From contig NZ_BMNI01000001.1 of the NCBI RefSeq assembly GCF_014646375.1, positions 42,571 to 106,570 on the forward strand: 64,000 nucleotides of DNA. Reading direction: 5' to 3'. This stretch comes from Nocardioides phosphati. GTDB lineage: Bacteria; Actinomycetota; Actinomycetes; Propionibacteriales; Nocardioidaceae. Position 1 is the stretch's first letter. Each line of letters starts with the position of its first letter. The position numbers and the translations under genes were made by a program. A model generated the notes under the pieces. The model ran no database searches and had not been told where the DNA came from. It saw nothing but the letters and a program-made list of their open reading frames with translations. This document shows positions 45,374 to 53,624 of the stretch, piece after piece.

Positions 45374-45937
45374 ATGGCTCTGCATCGACTGACCGCACTC
45401 GCACTGACGGGCGTCCTCGCCCTCGGCGCCTCCGGCTGCGGCGGTGACTCGCCTTCGCCCACGCCCGGTACGTCGTCGGCGGCTGCCTCGCCGACTCCGA
45501 CTTCGTCCGGGCCTGCTGCGCCGGTGCTGCCGAAGGCGGCGATCACGAAGACCGCAAACGGAGCCGAGGCCTTCACCAAGTATTGGTTCGCCTTGGTCAC
45601 GTATGCAATGCGCTCAGGAGATACGAAGGACCTCAGGCGCAGCGCGGCGCCCGAGTGCCGTGGTTGCAACGCCCTCATAGGGAGCGTCAGCCGCGTTTAC
45701 GCCGACGGCCATCACATCAGCGGGGGCGGATGGCTTGTTGAGGAGATCGCGCGAGATACCCGCGTCGTGATGCCCTACGAGCGCTTTGCGGTGTCGGTCC
45801 AGCAGCCTAGGTCAGAGTTTGTGGACGAGCACGGAAAGGTTCTTTCGCGAGGCCATCGGGAGCGTTTTGTCCTAGCGTTCAGCGTTCTCTGGCGTAACGG
45901 ACGCTGGCTCGCCTACGAGTCGGTGCTAACCAAGTGA
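45374..45937 (+). CDS. DUF6318-like lipoprotein
   Basis: A 187-residue lipoprotein: signal MALHRLTALALTGVLALG, lipobox LGASGC, a Ser/Thr/Pro linker and a folded domain with AEAFTKYWFALVTYAMRSGD, APECRGCNALIGSVSRVY and HHISGGGWLVEE. This is the pattern of actinobacterial DUF6318 proteins. Codon usage after about 45550 is noticeably less GC-rich than the neighbours. It is coupled to the next gene by a GTGA overlap. Function unknown. Confidence 0.8.
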   Translation: MALHRLTALALTGVLALGASGCGGDSPSPTPGTSSAAASPTPTSSGPAAPVLPKAAITKTANGAEAFTKYWFALVTYAMRSGDTKDLRRSAAPECRGCNALIGSVSRVYADGHHISGGGWLVEEIARDTRVVMPYERFAVSVQQPRSEFVDEHGKVLSRGHRERFVLAFSVLWRNGRWLAYESVLTK

Positions 45938-46764
45938 GCCGGCAGTTGGGGGCACGCCTGGCCTCGACGGCCTTGGCGCTCATTGTCTGCGTCGTTGGAG
46001 GTGGGGCGGCCTCTGCCACTCACGACGGCACCGACGTTTCCCCGGCGCCGAATGGATTCGCGGTCCTCCAAGAGGTAAATCATGGCGGCCAGAAGACGCC
46101 GGGCGCCCCGCCGCACCGTGGGGGCTCAAAGTCTGAAGTTGCGTCTGCGCCGTGGACGCTCACGTGCGAGACGGGACATCTGCTGGACTGCATCGACGCA
46201 CCGATGTGTAAGCAGGCCAATGGTGAGGTGCTGATCTTCTGGGACGGAAGCGTCCACCCCGGCCTCGGAGCGGTGCAGGCATGCCCGCAGTCGGCGAAGA
46301 ACGGCGTCGACATCGGTGCCCTGGTGCTCCGGGCGTTTCGACGCGTCCCGCTGCCCGCGCCGGCGCTGAGTATCCAGCCGCCCAACGGCAAGACCCTGGT
46401 CGGTCTCGAGACGATCTTCTCGACGCAGGCGGAGCCGTTCACGAAGACACTGACGCTGCTGGGCCGCAAGGTGACGTTGAAGATCGAGCCGAGCAGCTTC
46501 GTCTGGCACCACGGTGATGGCACGAGTCAGACGACGGACTGGGCGGGGAAGGCGTGGGACCACGACTCTCCGGATATCGACGGCTACCTGACGCACGTCT
46601 ACGAGCACACCGGTGCGGTGCGTCCGAGTGTGGAGGTGACCTGGTCGGCGCAGTTCCGGGTGGGTGGGGGAGCGTGGCGTCCGGTCAACGGCACAGTGAC
46701 CCGCACCGGCGCTCCGGTGCCGCTGCAGATCCTGGAGGGCCAGCCGGTGCTCAATTCGTATTGA
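45934..46764 (+). CDS. secreted PKD-like protein coupled to the DUF6318-like lipoprotein
   Basis: A 276-residue exported protein starting at GTG 45934, inside the previous stop (GTGA). A signal peptide at 1-29 (ALIVCVVGGGAASA) precedes a beta-rich body; SSFVWHHGDGTSQTTD resembles the W-x-GDG turn of PKD domains, and an HVYEHTG strand follows. Four cysteines lie between 78 and 116. Such two-gene units with a DUF6318 lipoprotein are seen in Nocardioidaceae (family knowledge). The last codons (VLNSY-stop) lie inside a CTCAAT-N4-ATTGAG palindrome. Confidence 0.75.
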   Translation: MSRQLGARLASTALALIVCVVGGGAASATHDGTDVSPAPNGFAVLQEVNHGGQKTPGAPPHRGGSKSEVASAPWTLTCETGHLLDCIDAPMCKQANGEVLIFWDGSVHPGLGAVQACPQSAKNGVDIGALVLRAFRRVPLPAPALSIQPPNGKTLVGLETIFSTQAEPFTKTLTLLGRKVTLKIEPSSFVWHHGDGTSQTTDWAGKAWDHDSPDIDGYLTHVYEHTGAVRPSVEVTWSAQFRVGGGAWRPVNGTVTRTGAPVPLQILEGQPVLNSY

Positions 46765-46765
46765 G
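46750..46765. repeat. CTCAAT-N4-ATTGAG palindrome, copy 1
   Basis: CTCAATTCGTATTGAG, covering the last codons and stop of the PKD-like gene. A G and a C on either side extend the stem to seven bp. It may also act as a small terminator. Confidence 0.75.
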
Positions 46766-46777
46766 CCGGGCAGCCGA

Positions 46778-46793
46778 CTCAATCGAGATTGAG
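46778..46793. repeat. CTCAAT-N4-ATTGAG palindrome, copy 2
   Basis: CTCAATCGAGATTGAG, 12 bases after copy 1 and a perfect palindrome over all 16 bases. Confidence 0.75.
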
Positions 46794-46862
46794 CTCGCCT
46801 GCCGCACTCCGCGTCCACTCCACCGCGCGCCCGCCGTACGCCGCAAAGCGCGCGCCGTCAGG

Positions 46863-47819
46863 TCAGCGGTTGTCGCGCGAGAAGTGGTGGCGGTCCTGGA
46901 GTGAGTGCCAGTTGCCGCCCCACTCCCAACCGACCTTGGCGAAGGCTCCGATCGCGGCCGGCGTGAGCATCCCGGGCCGGACCCAGCTGCGGTCCAGGTA
47001 GGAGCCGGCAAGCTCCGGCAGGAGCAGGTCGCCCTTCGTGTACGGGTTCTGGAACTCGTTGACGTCGACCGCGAGGCCGTAGGCGTGCTGGCTGAACGTC
47101 GAGGACCCGACCGTCGGACGGCAGACGAAGGCGGAGGTGTTGTTGCCGTCGCCCGTCGGCGGAGCGTCGAGCTCGTCGCGCCGCGTCACCCGCATCTCCT
47201 CGATGGGGAAGCGCTGGTCCCACAGGTCGTGGAAGGCGCTGACCATGTCGTCGACGACGGTCCGGTTCACGAGCAGCTCACCCGTGTGGCGGGCCCCGTC
47301 GAAGCCGCGGAAGGTCAGCCGGATCCACGACAGGTCGGTTGCCTTCACCGGGCAGCCGGGCCGCCAGGTCGAGCGCGCGATCACCCTCGCCGGCGCGGGC
47401 GTCACAACCGCCGAGGCGAAGCCCGTGCCCGGCAGCATCGCCACCGTGTCCGGCAGCGTGAACCGCCGCACCCGCAGCTCCGGCGGCGTCGGCTTCCGTA
47501 CGCCGAACCCGTCGCTCGTCTCCGGCAGCGGCCGCTTGCCGAGCCAGGTCGGAGGCACCGTGCCCAGCGGAGCCCGGGAGACGGAGGGCGTCGGCGACGC
47601 AGCCATCGAACTCGCTGCAGCCGCAGCGGACGAGGCCAGCCCGCCCGGACCGTCGGTGCCCGACCCCGGCCCTCCCGAAGCGGTCGGCGACGCAGTCCGC
47701 GATGGCGACACGGACGCCCCGCTCGCCCCGCCACCGGTGTCGCATGCGCCCAGCGCCAGCACCGAGAGCGCGAGAGCGGCAAGGCAGCCGGCGCTGCGGC
47801 GTACGGGGGAGGAGGTCAT
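46863..47819 (-). CDS. M15-type D-Ala-D-Ala carboxypeptidase lipoprotein
   Basis: A 318-residue lipoprotein (signal plus lipobox LALGAC) with a long Ser/Ala/Pro/Gly linker and a C-terminal zinc peptidase domain (about 150-318). Motifs: SQHAYGLAVDVNEFQNP, containing the His and Asp zinc ligands, and WEWGGNWHSLQDRHHFSR with the catalytic Asp and last His. This matches the M15C group, which trims peptidoglycan stem peptides. The start is ATG 47819; upstream residues would run through the lexA terminator. Confidence 0.88.
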   Translation of the reverse strand: MTSSPVRRSAGCLAALALSVLALGACDTGGGASGASVSPSRTASPTASGGPGSGTDGPGGLASSAAAAASSMAASPTPSVSRAPLGTVPPTWLGKRPLPETSDGFGVRKPTPPELRVRRFTLPDTVAMLPGTGFASAVVTPAPARVIARSTWRPGCPVKATDLSWIRLTFRGFDGARHTGELLVNRTVVDDMVSAFHDLWDQRFPIEEMRVTRRDELDAPPTGDGNNTSAFVCRPTVGSSTFSQHAYGLAVDVNEFQNPYTKGDLLLPELAGSYLDRSWVRPGMLTPAAIGAFAKVGWEWGGNWHSLQDRHHFSRDNR

Positions 47820-47829
47820 GAACGCAATC

Positions 47830-47858
47830 GTGCCCCGCCGCAGAGCACGGCGGGGCAC
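47830..47858 (-). terminator. lexA terminator
   Basis: GTGCCCCGCCG (47830-47840) and CGGCGGGGCAC (47848-47858) form a perfect 11-bp stem with a seven-base loop, 13 bases beyond the lexA stop and just before the M15 gene. Confidence 0.85.
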
Positions 47859-47871
47859 GACGGTGGAGATT

Positions 47872-48591
47872 TCAGACGCGGCGCAGGACGGCGGTGACGA
47901 TGCCGAGGATGGAGGCGTGGGTGCCGTCGATCGGGTCGTAGGCGTCGTTGTGCGGCATCAGCCAGACCTGGCCGTCCTTCTTCTTGAAGGTCTTGACCGT
48001 GGCCTCGCCGTCGAGGAGCGCCGCGACCATGTCGCCGTTGTTGGCGGTCGGCTGCTGGCGGATCACGACGTAGTCGCCCGAGCAGATCGCGGCGTCGATC
48101 ATCGAGTCGCCGGAGACCTCGAGCAGGAAGAGGGTGCCGTCGCCGACCAGGCTCTTCGGCAGCGGGAACACGTCCTCCACGCGCTCCTCGGCCAGGATCG
48201 GGCCACCGGCGGCGATGCGGCCCACGAGCGGGATGTACGTCGCGGCGGGCATCGAGTCGCCGATGCCGGTCTCGTCGTACGTCGTCTCCTCGGCGGCGCC
48301 GATCGACCGGCGGGCGGCGAGCACCTCGGGCAGGAAGACCTCGATCGCGCGCGGACGGTTGGGGTCGCGCTTGATGAACCCCTTCTGCTCCAGCACCTTC
48401 AGCTGGTGGGAGACCGAGCTCGAGGAGGTGAGGCCGACGGCGTCGCCGATCTCGCGCATCGAGGGCGGGTAGCCCCGGGTCTCGAGGGCGTCGCGGATGA
48501 CGTTGAGGATCCGCTGCTGGCGCGGGGTCAGGCCGGTCGCGTCCGGAGGGCCGTCGGGGAGCTCGGAGACCTTGCGGGGAGGAGTCGCCAT
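47872..48591 (-). CDS. lexA: SOS repressor LexA
   Basis: LexA represses DNA-damage genes and cleaves itself when RecA filaments form. The 239-residue protein has the winged helix ([40 protein letters not shown]), the cleavage site in [11 protein letters not shown] (Ala-Gly), and the Ser-Lys dyad in [11 protein letters not shown] (Ser) and [10 protein letters not shown] (Lys). Its own promoter carries a 13/14 LexA box at 48654-48667, so it is autoregulated. Its transcript ends at the hairpin before the M15 gene. Confidence 0.97.
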   Translation of the reverse strand: MATPPRKVSELPDGPPDATGLTPRQQRILNVIRDALETRGYPPSMREIGDAVGLTSSSSVSHQLKVLEQKGFIKRDPNRPRAIEVFLPEVLAARRSIGAAEETTYDETGIGDSMPAATYIPLVGRIAAGGPILAEERVEDVFPLPKSLVGDGTLFLLEVSGDSMIDAAICSGDYVVIRQQPTANNGDMVAALLDGEATVKTFKKKDGQVWLMPHNDAYDPIDGTHASILGIVTAVLRRV

Positions 48592-48653
48592 CGTCTGCGC
48601 CTTTGCGTCGGTGGATCAGGTGAGTTCAACGTAGTGCGATCGCAGACGTTGTT

Positions 48654-48667
48654 CAAACACCTGTTCG
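48654..48667 (-). promoter_or_regulatory. LexA box of lexA
   Basis: CGAACAGGTGTTTG on the minus strand matches the actinobacterial SOS box CGAAC-N4-GTTCG at all fixed positions but one. It lies 63 bases upstream of lexA. Confidence 0.85.
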
Positions 48668-48714
48668 AACGTGTCGCGAAGATTTTCAGTGCCGCACTGG
48701 CCGGGAAATGGAAG

Positions 48715-48755
48715 GCGGGGCGGGAGGCTGCCTTCCCTTGCAGCTCCCGCCCCGC
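48715..48755 (-). terminator. LysM-gene terminator, distal hairpin
   Basis: Positions 48715-48731 pair with 48740-48755 over 16 bp with a single bulged G and an eight-base loop. It lies downstream of the LysM gene and upstream of the lexA operator, separating the two transcripts. Confidence 0.75.
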
Positions 48756-48804
48756 GTCTTCCCCATCCCGCGCGCCGGGGTCGAGGCGACGCGCGGGAAT
48801 CTGG

Positions 48805-48831
48805 GCCGGCCACCCACCAGTGGTGGCCGGC
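48805..48831 (-). terminator. LysM-gene terminator, proximal hairpin
   Basis: GCCGGCCACC (48805-48814) pairs perfectly with GGTGGCCGGC (48822-48831), nine bases after the LysM gene stop. Confidence 0.75.
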
Positions 48832-48839
48832 AGTCTGTG

Positions 48840-49208
48840 TCAGCCAGCCGGGACGAAGAGCTCCTGGCCGGCGTAGAGCATCGCGCTGTCGAGCGCGTTG
48901 AGCTTCTCGATCGCGTCGACCGTGGCGCGCACGTCGCCGCCGTCGGAGTGGGCCGAGGCGATCTGCCACAGCGTCTGGCCGGGCGCCACGACGATGCGCT
49001 CGGTCGCGCCCGGGGTGCCGCCGGTCTCGGTGGAGGCGCTGGAGCCGCCCATGACCACGAAGGCGATGACGAAGACGGCCAGGAGTGCACCCAGGAAGAG
49101 GACGAGGCGGCCGCGACGGGTCAGCCGGAGCTGGCCGGCGGGGGCGGCGACGCGCGCCGGGCGAACCGGGCGGATGTCGAACGTGGGGGCGAAGCTGATC
49201 GTGCTCAT
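48840..49208 (-). CDS. LysM-domain membrane protein, probable SOS cell-division inhibitor
   Basis: A 122-residue protein: basic cytoplasmic N-terminus (about 1-32), one membrane helix (about 35-53, LVLFLGALLAVFVIAFVVM), a short linker, and an extracytoplasmic LysM domain (RIVVAPGQTLWQIASAH, KLNALDSAMLYAGQELFVP). ATG 49208 has GGAGG five bases upstream. The layout and its place next to lexA match mycobacterial Rv2719c/ChiZ and functionally YneA and DivS, which block division during SOS (family knowledge). Three LexA-like boxes lie upstream, so strong damage induction is expected. Confidence 0.85.
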   Translation of the reverse strand: MSTISFAPTFDIRPVRPARVAAPAGQLRLTRRGRLVLFLGALLAVFVIAFVVMGGSSASTETGGTPGATERIVVAPGQTLWQIASAHSDGGDVRATVDAIEKLNALDSAMLYAGQELFVPAG

Positions 49209-49315
49209 CTGGACCTCCGGGGAAGAGTCGGTCGGGGTGACGAGCGAATGTCTAGTCGCGGCCCCCGACAGAACCGGGGGAACGGTGCTGGCGGGAGATC
49301 GATCAGACGTTCGAT

Positions 49316-49329
49316 CGAACACATGCTCG
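49316..49329 (-). promoter_or_regulatory. LexA box 1 upstream of the LysM gene
   Basis: CGAACACATGCTCG matches CGAAC-N4-GTTCG with one change, 108 bases upstream of the start codon. Confidence 0.8.
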
Positions 49330-49334
49330 AAGTT

Positions 49335-49348
49335 AGATCATGTGTTCG
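49335..49348 (-). promoter_or_regulatory. LexA box 2 upstream of the LysM gene
   Basis: AGATCATGTGTTCG (plus strand) matches the fixed positions except two. Its centre is 19 bases from box 1. Confidence 0.6.
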
Positions 49349-49367
49349 AACGACGCAAGGCCTTGTT

Positions 49368-49381
49368 CGAAAAACTTTTCG
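49368..49381 (-). promoter_or_regulatory. possible third LexA-like box
   Basis: CGAAAAACTTTTCG is a near-palindrome that departs from the LexA consensus at two fixed positions. It may be a low-affinity site or an unrelated A/T-rich element. Confidence 0.35.
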
Positions 49382-49400
49382 AGGCCTGCGTCACGCAGCG

Positions 49401-49748
49401 TCAGCGAGCTGCGCGGCGTCCACCGGCGGGCCGGGCGGACTCCTCGGGGGAGCCGGCCGGTGGGTTGACGATGCCGACGACGGTCAGCAGGCGCACGCCG
49501 AGCATGAGGCCGGCGAAGAGGCACGAGGCAGCGCCGACGCAGGCGAGAACAAGGAACAGCCAGGCGGCGTTGTTGCCCGAGCGGGCGGTTGCGCCGAAGT
49601 CGATCGCGGCCCAGACGAGGTATCCCCAGGCGACGACGGCGAAGGTGACGCCGACGGCGTAGATGGCCACGTGGCGGTCGGCTGAACGCGGGGGACGGGC
49701 GCTGCGGGGAGCCTTGCGGCTGCCAGCGTGCTTTGCCCCGGATGTCAC
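49401..49748 (-). CDS. small two-helix membrane protein, function unknown
   Basis: A 115-residue protein with a basic N-terminus (about 1-26) and two membrane helices (about 28-50, VAIYAVGVTFAVVAWGYLVW; about 60-85, AWLFLVLACVGAASCLFAGL), then a Pro/Arg-rich tail. The start is a GTG at 49748 without a clear ribosome site, so the N-terminus may be a few codons shorter. It is transcribed towards the LysM gene. No family recognised. Confidence 0.65.
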   Translation of the reverse strand: MTSGAKHAGSRKAPRSARPPRSADRHVAIYAVGVTFAVVAWGYLVWAAIDFGATARSGNNAAWLFLVLACVGAASCLFAGLMLGVRLLTVVGIVNPPAGSPEESARPAGGRRAAR

Positions 49749-49928
49749 GCACGGATTCTGTCACGGCGCGACACGCGCGACACGCGGACCCGGATTTTTC
49801 CGACCGGAAACCGGCTCTTCCGTGCTGACCTGCGGTTTTGCGACAGGGGCCACATCCGATGCGTCAGATGCCGATCTTGCGCGGAAATGCAAGGTTGCGG
49901 CCCTGGGGGTCGCGACGTACGGTTACCA

Positions 49929-49939
49929 CTACATCTAGT
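49929..49939 (+). promoter_or_regulatory. NrdR box 1
   Basis: The core CTACATCTAGT matches the NrdR-box core CwAtATaTwGt at nine of eleven positions, within an almost symmetric ACTACATCTAGT. It lies upstream of nrdR. Confidence 0.7.
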
Positions 49940-49959
49940 AGTTACACCGTTGTGGTTTT

Positions 49960-49970
49960 CCACATGTAGT
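49960..49970 (+). promoter_or_regulatory. NrdR box 2
   Basis: CCACATGTAGT matches the core at eight of eleven positions and lies exactly 31 bases from box 1, the three-turn spacing known for paired NrdR boxes. It overlaps TTTTCCACA (49956-49964), a DnaA-box-like sequence. Confidence 0.65.
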
Positions 49971-50008
49971 CAACAGATGTGAGCCGCGCCTCAACAGAAC
50001 GCGGCGAG

Positions 50009-50017
50009 TTATCCACA
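50009..50017 (+). promoter_or_regulatory. DnaA box upstream of nrdR
   Basis: TTATCCACA, a perfect DnaA box, 27 bases before the nrdR start. A single box with no gene set typical of oriC argues for a transcriptional role. Confidence 0.6.
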
Positions 50018-50044
50018 GGCCAGACCCGCGAAAGGAGCCGAGTC

Positions 50045-50542
50045 GTGCACTGTCCTCACTGCCGCAACACCGACACCCGCGTGCTCGACTCCCGCGTGGC
50101 CGACGACGGCAGCGCCATCCGCCGGCGCCGGGTCTGCCCGGCTTGCGACCGTCGCTTCTCCACGGTCGAGCAGATGCAGCTCATGGTCTCCAAGCGCTCC
50201 GGCGCGACGGAGCCGTTCAACCGCGACAAGGCGATCAGCGGCGTGCGCAAGGCGTGCAAGGGCCGCCCCGTCACCGAGGACCAGCTCGCCCGCCTCGGCC
50301 AGGACGTCGAGGACGCCCTGCGCTGCAGCGGCCAGGCGGAGCTCCCGGCCCACGAGGTCGGCCTGGCCATCCTCGGCCCGCTCCGCGCGCTCGACGAGGT
50401 GGCCTACCTCCGCTTCGCCAGCGTCTACCGCGCCTTCGAGTCCGCCGACGACTTCGCCAAGGAGATCGACGCGCTGCGCCTCGAGCGCGAGGCCGCCGCC
50501 GCGGCGTACGACGAGAAGAAGGACCTCACCCACACCGGGTGA
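50045..50542 (+). CDS. nrdR: transcriptional repressor NrdR
   Basis: NrdR senses ATP/dATP and represses ribonucleotide reductase genes. The 165-residue protein starts at GTG 50045 ([16 protein letters not shown]) and has a four-cysteine zinc ribbon (CPHC at the start, [10 protein letters not shown] later) and the ATP-cone (about 49-139; [20 protein letters not shown]). The longer upstream frame lacks homology. AAAGGAG (50031-50037) is the ribosome site. It is the first gene of nrdR-nrdJ, with NrdR boxes in its own promoter. Confidence 0.97.
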   Translation: MHCPHCRNTDTRVLDSRVADDGSAIRRRRVCPACDRRFSTVEQMQLMVSKRSGATEPFNRDKAISGVRKACKGRPVTEDQLARLGQDVEDALRCSGQAELPAHEVGLAILGPLRALDEVAYLRFASVYRAFESADDFAKEIDALRLEREAAAAAYDEKKDLTHTG

Positions 50543-50692
50543 CCACAGACCGGCCCGGCACCGAGTGGGGAAGCTTCGTGTCGGGCCTCCATGCAACAAC
50601 AGCACCATCAGCAACACACGGCACCAGAGCACAGCAGCACCAGCAGCACCCAGCAGGGCATCAGGCCGCACATCAGGGGAAATGGAGAGACG

Positions 50693-53557
50693 ATGACCGA
50701 GACGGTTTCCGCCGCACAGCAGGCGACGGGGAAGGGACTGAAGATGGAGCGCGTCTTCAGCACCGAGGGCGTCCACCCGTACGACGCGATCACGTGGGAG
50801 CGTCGCGACGTCGTCCAGACCAACTGGAAGACCGGCGAGACCGTCTTCGAGCAGCGCGGCGTGGAGTTCCCGGACTTCTGGTCCGTCAACGCCTCGACGA
50901 TCGTCACCACGAAGTACTTCCGTGGTGCCGTCGGCGCCCCGGACCGCGAGCAGAGCCTCAAGCAGCTCATCGACCGTGTCGTCGGCAAGTACGTCGCGGG
51001 CGGCCGTGACAACGGCTACTTCGCCACCGAGGCCGACGTGAAGGTCTTCGAGGACGAGCTGACCTGGCTGCTGGTCAACCAGTACTTCTCCTTCAACTCC
51101 CCGGTCTGGTTCAACGTCGGCACGACCGCTCCCCAGCAGGTCTCCGCGTGCTTCATCCTCGCCGTTGACGACTCGATGGACTCGATCCTCAACTGGTACA
51201 AGGAGGAGGGCTTCATCTTCAAGGGCGGCTCCGGCGCCGGCCTCAACCTCTCCCGCATCCGCTCCTCCAAGGAGCTGCTGAAGTCCGGCGGCACCGCCTC
51301 GGGCCCGGTCTCCTTCATGCGCGGCGCCGACGCGTCCGCCGGCACCATCAAGTCGGGCGGCGCCACGCGTCGTGCGGCCAAGATGGTCGTCCTCGACGTC
51401 GACCACCCGGACATCGAGGAGTTCGTCGAGACGAAGTGGCGCGAGGAGGACAAGATCCGCGCCCTCCGCGACGCCGGCTTCGACATGGACCTCGGCGGCA
51501 AGGACATCACCTCCGTCCAGTACCAGAACGCCAACAACTCGGTCCGCGTCTCCGATGAGTTCATGAAGGCCGTCGAGGCGGGCACCGACTTCGGCCTGAA
51601 GTCGCGCACCACCGGCGAGGTCATCGAGCGCGTCGATGCCCGCGGCCTCTTCCGCAAGATCTCCGAGGCCGCCTGGGCCTGTGCCGACCCCGGCCTGCAG
51701 TACGACGACACGATCAACGACTGGCACACCAACCCCGAGACCGGCCGCATCACCGCGTCCAACCCCTGCTCGGAGTACATGTCGCTCGACAACTCGTCCT
51801 GCAACCTGGCGTCGCTCAACCTGCTCAAGTTCCTCAAGGACGACGACACCTTCGACGCCCCGCTCTTCGCGAAGGCCGTCGAGGTCATCATCACCGCGAT
51901 GGACATCTCCATCTGCTTCGCCGACTTCCCGACCGAGGCGATCGGCAAGACCACCGTCGACTACCGCCAGCTCGGCATCGGCTACGCCAACCTCGGCGCG
52001 CTGCTGATGGCGATGGGCCTCGGCTACGACTCCGACGGTGGCCGCGCGATGGCCGCGACCATCACGTCGCTCATGACCGGCACGTCGTACAAGCGCTCGG
52101 CTGAGCTCGCCGCGATCGTCGGCCCGTACGCCGGCTACGCCCGCAACGCCGACGCCCACAAGCGCGTCATGCGCAAGCACCAGGCCGCCAACGACCAGGT
52201 GCGCACGCTGCACATCGCCGACGCCGAGGTGCACAAGCTCGCGACGCAGGCGTGGGCCGACGTCCAGAAGCTCGGCGAGGCCAACGGCTTCCGCAACGCG
52301 CAGGCCTCCGTGCTCGCGCCGACCGGCACCATCGGCTTCATGATGGACTGCGACACGACCGGCATCGAGCCGGACTTCTCGCTGGTCAAGTTCAAGAAGC
52401 TCGTCGGCGGCGGCTCGATGCAGATCGTCAACCAGACGATCCCGCGCGCGCTGAAGAAGCTCGGCTACCAGCCGGAGCAGGTCGAGGCGATCGTCGCCTA
52501 CATCGCCGAGCACGGCCACGTCATCGACGCGCCGGGCCTGAAGACCGAGCACTACGAGGTCTTCGACACCGCGATGGGTGCCCGCTCGCTGAAGCCGATG
52601 GGCCACGTCAACATGATGGCCGCCTGCCAGCCGTTCCTCTCGGGCGCGATCTCGAAGACCGTCAACCTGCCGGAGACGGCGACGGTCGAGGAGATCGAGG
52701 ACATCTACCTCCAGTCCTGGAAGCTCGGCCTCAAGGCGACCGCGGTCTACCGCGACAACTGCAAGGTCGGCCAGCCGCTGGCCGACGGTGGCGGCAAGGC
52801 CAAGAAGGACGCCGCCGACAAGGCTGCGGCCGAGGCCGAGGTCGTCGAGAAGATCGTGGAGAAGGTCGTCTACGCCCCGACCCGCAAGCGCCTCCCGAAG
52901 TCCCGCGTCTCGCGCACCACGTCGTTCACCGTCGGCGGTGCCGAGGGCTACATGACGTCGGGTGCCCACGAGGACGGCTCGCTCGGCGAGGTCTTCCTCA
53001 AGCTCGGCAAGCAGGGCTCGACCCTGGCCGGCGTGATGGACGCCTTCTCGATCGCCACCTCGATCGGCCTCCAGTACGGCGTGCCGCTCGAGACCTACGT
53101 CGCGAAGTTCACCAACCTCCGCTTCGAGCCGGCCGGTCTGACCGACGACGCCGACGTCCGCATGGCGCAGTCGATCATGGACTACATCTTCCGCCGCCTG
53201 GCCCTGGACTACCTCGACTTCGACGCCCGCTCCGCGCTGGGCATCTACTCGGCCGAGGAGCGCCAGCGCCACCTCGAGACCGGCTCCTACGAGCCCCTCG
53301 AGCTCTCCGAGGCGGAGTCGCTGAAGACCGTCCACGAGCCCGAGGCGGCCCCGGTCGCCAAGACCGAGCCGGTCGAGGCCGAGGTCGTCGAGGAGGCCGC
53401 TCCCGAGCGCGCCGCCAAGACCTCCGCCGAGCTGCTGGAGATCATCACCGGTACGGCGGTCGACAGCCCGCTCTGCTTCACCTGCGGCACCAAGATGCGC
53501 CCCGCCGGCTCGTGCTACGTGTGCGAGGGCTGCGGCAGCACCTCCGGCTGCAGCTGA
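50693..53557 (+). CDS. nrdJ: adenosylcobalamin-dependent (class II) ribonucleotide reductase
   Basis: NrdJ makes deoxyribonucleotides with coenzyme B12, so it works with or without oxygen. The 954-residue protein shows FNSPVWFNVGT, KGGSGAGLNLS, the active-site stretch SNPCSEYMSLDNSSCNLASL with catalytic cysteines, the APTGTIGFMMDCDTTGIEP loop, and a C-terminal zinc/thioredoxin-type CFTCGTKM...CYVCEGCGS region. I chose ATG 50693 with GGAGAG ahead; the upstream in-frame Gln/His-rich residues are the 150-base leader. That leader is CAG-rich and has no B12 riboswitch that I can see. Confidence 0.96.
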   Translation: MTETVSAAQQATGKGLKMERVFSTEGVHPYDAITWERRDVVQTNWKTGETVFEQRGVEFPDFWSVNASTIVTTKYFRGAVGAPDREQSLKQLIDRVVGKYVAGGRDNGYFATEADVKVFEDELTWLLVNQYFSFNSPVWFNVGTTAPQQVSACFILAVDDSMDSILNWYKEEGFIFKGGSGAGLNLSRIRSSKELLKSGGTASGPVSFMRGADASAGTIKSGGATRRAAKMVVLDVDHPDIEEFVETKWREEDKIRALRDAGFDMDLGGKDITSVQYQNANNSVRVSDEFMKAVEAGTDFGLKSRTTGEVIERVDARGLFRKISEAAWACADPGLQYDDTINDWHTNPETGRITASNPCSEYMSLDNSSCNLASLNLLKFLKDDDTFDAPLFAKAVEVIITAMDISICFADFPTEAIGKTTVDYRQLGIGYANLGALLMAMGLGYDSDGGRAMAATITSLMTGTSYKRSAELAAIVGPYAGYARNADAHKRVMRKHQAANDQVRTLHIADAEVHKLATQAWADVQKLGEANGFRNAQASVLAPTGTIGFMMDCDTTGIEPDFSLVKFKKLVGGGSMQIVNQTIPRALKKLGYQPEQVEAIVAYIAEHGHVIDAPGLKTEHYEVFDTAMGARSLKPMGHVNMMAACQPFLSGAISKTVNLPETATVEEIEDIYLQSWKLGLKATAVYRDNCKVGQPLADGGGKAKKDAADKAAAEAEVVEKIVEKVVYAPTRKRLPKSRVSRTTSFTVGGAEGYMTSGAHEDGSLGEVFLKLGKQGSTLAGVMDAFSIATSIGLQYGVPLETYVAKFTNLRFEPAGLTDDADVRMAQSIMDYIFRRLALDYLDFDARSALGIYSAEERQRHLETGSYEPLELSEAESLKTVHEPEAAPVAKTEPVEAEVVEEAAPERAAKTSAELLEIITGTAVDSPLCFTCGTKMRPAGSCYVCEGCGSTSGCS

Positions 53558-53581
53558 TTTAGCTGGGCAACTTAGAGGTAC

Positions 53582-53621
53582 GACGAGGGGCCGGTCACCG
53601 CAAGGTGGCCGGCCCCTCGTC
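53582..53621 (+). terminator. nrdJ terminator with GCAA tetraloop
   Basis: An 18-bp stem (53582-53599 with 53604-53621, one G-T pair) closed by GCAA, a GNRA tetraloop, 24 bases after the stop codon. Confidence 0.9.
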
Positions 53622-53624
53622 TGC

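Noticed and set aside
50009..50017. Chromosomal origin at the DnaA box
   Set aside because: Only one perfect box and one weak one, and no dnaA, dnaN or rpmH nearby.
50543..50692. Cobalamin riboswitch before nrdJ
   Set aside because: No B12-box-like sequence; the stretch is a CAG-rich low-complexity spacer, and regulation is explained by NrdR boxes upstream.
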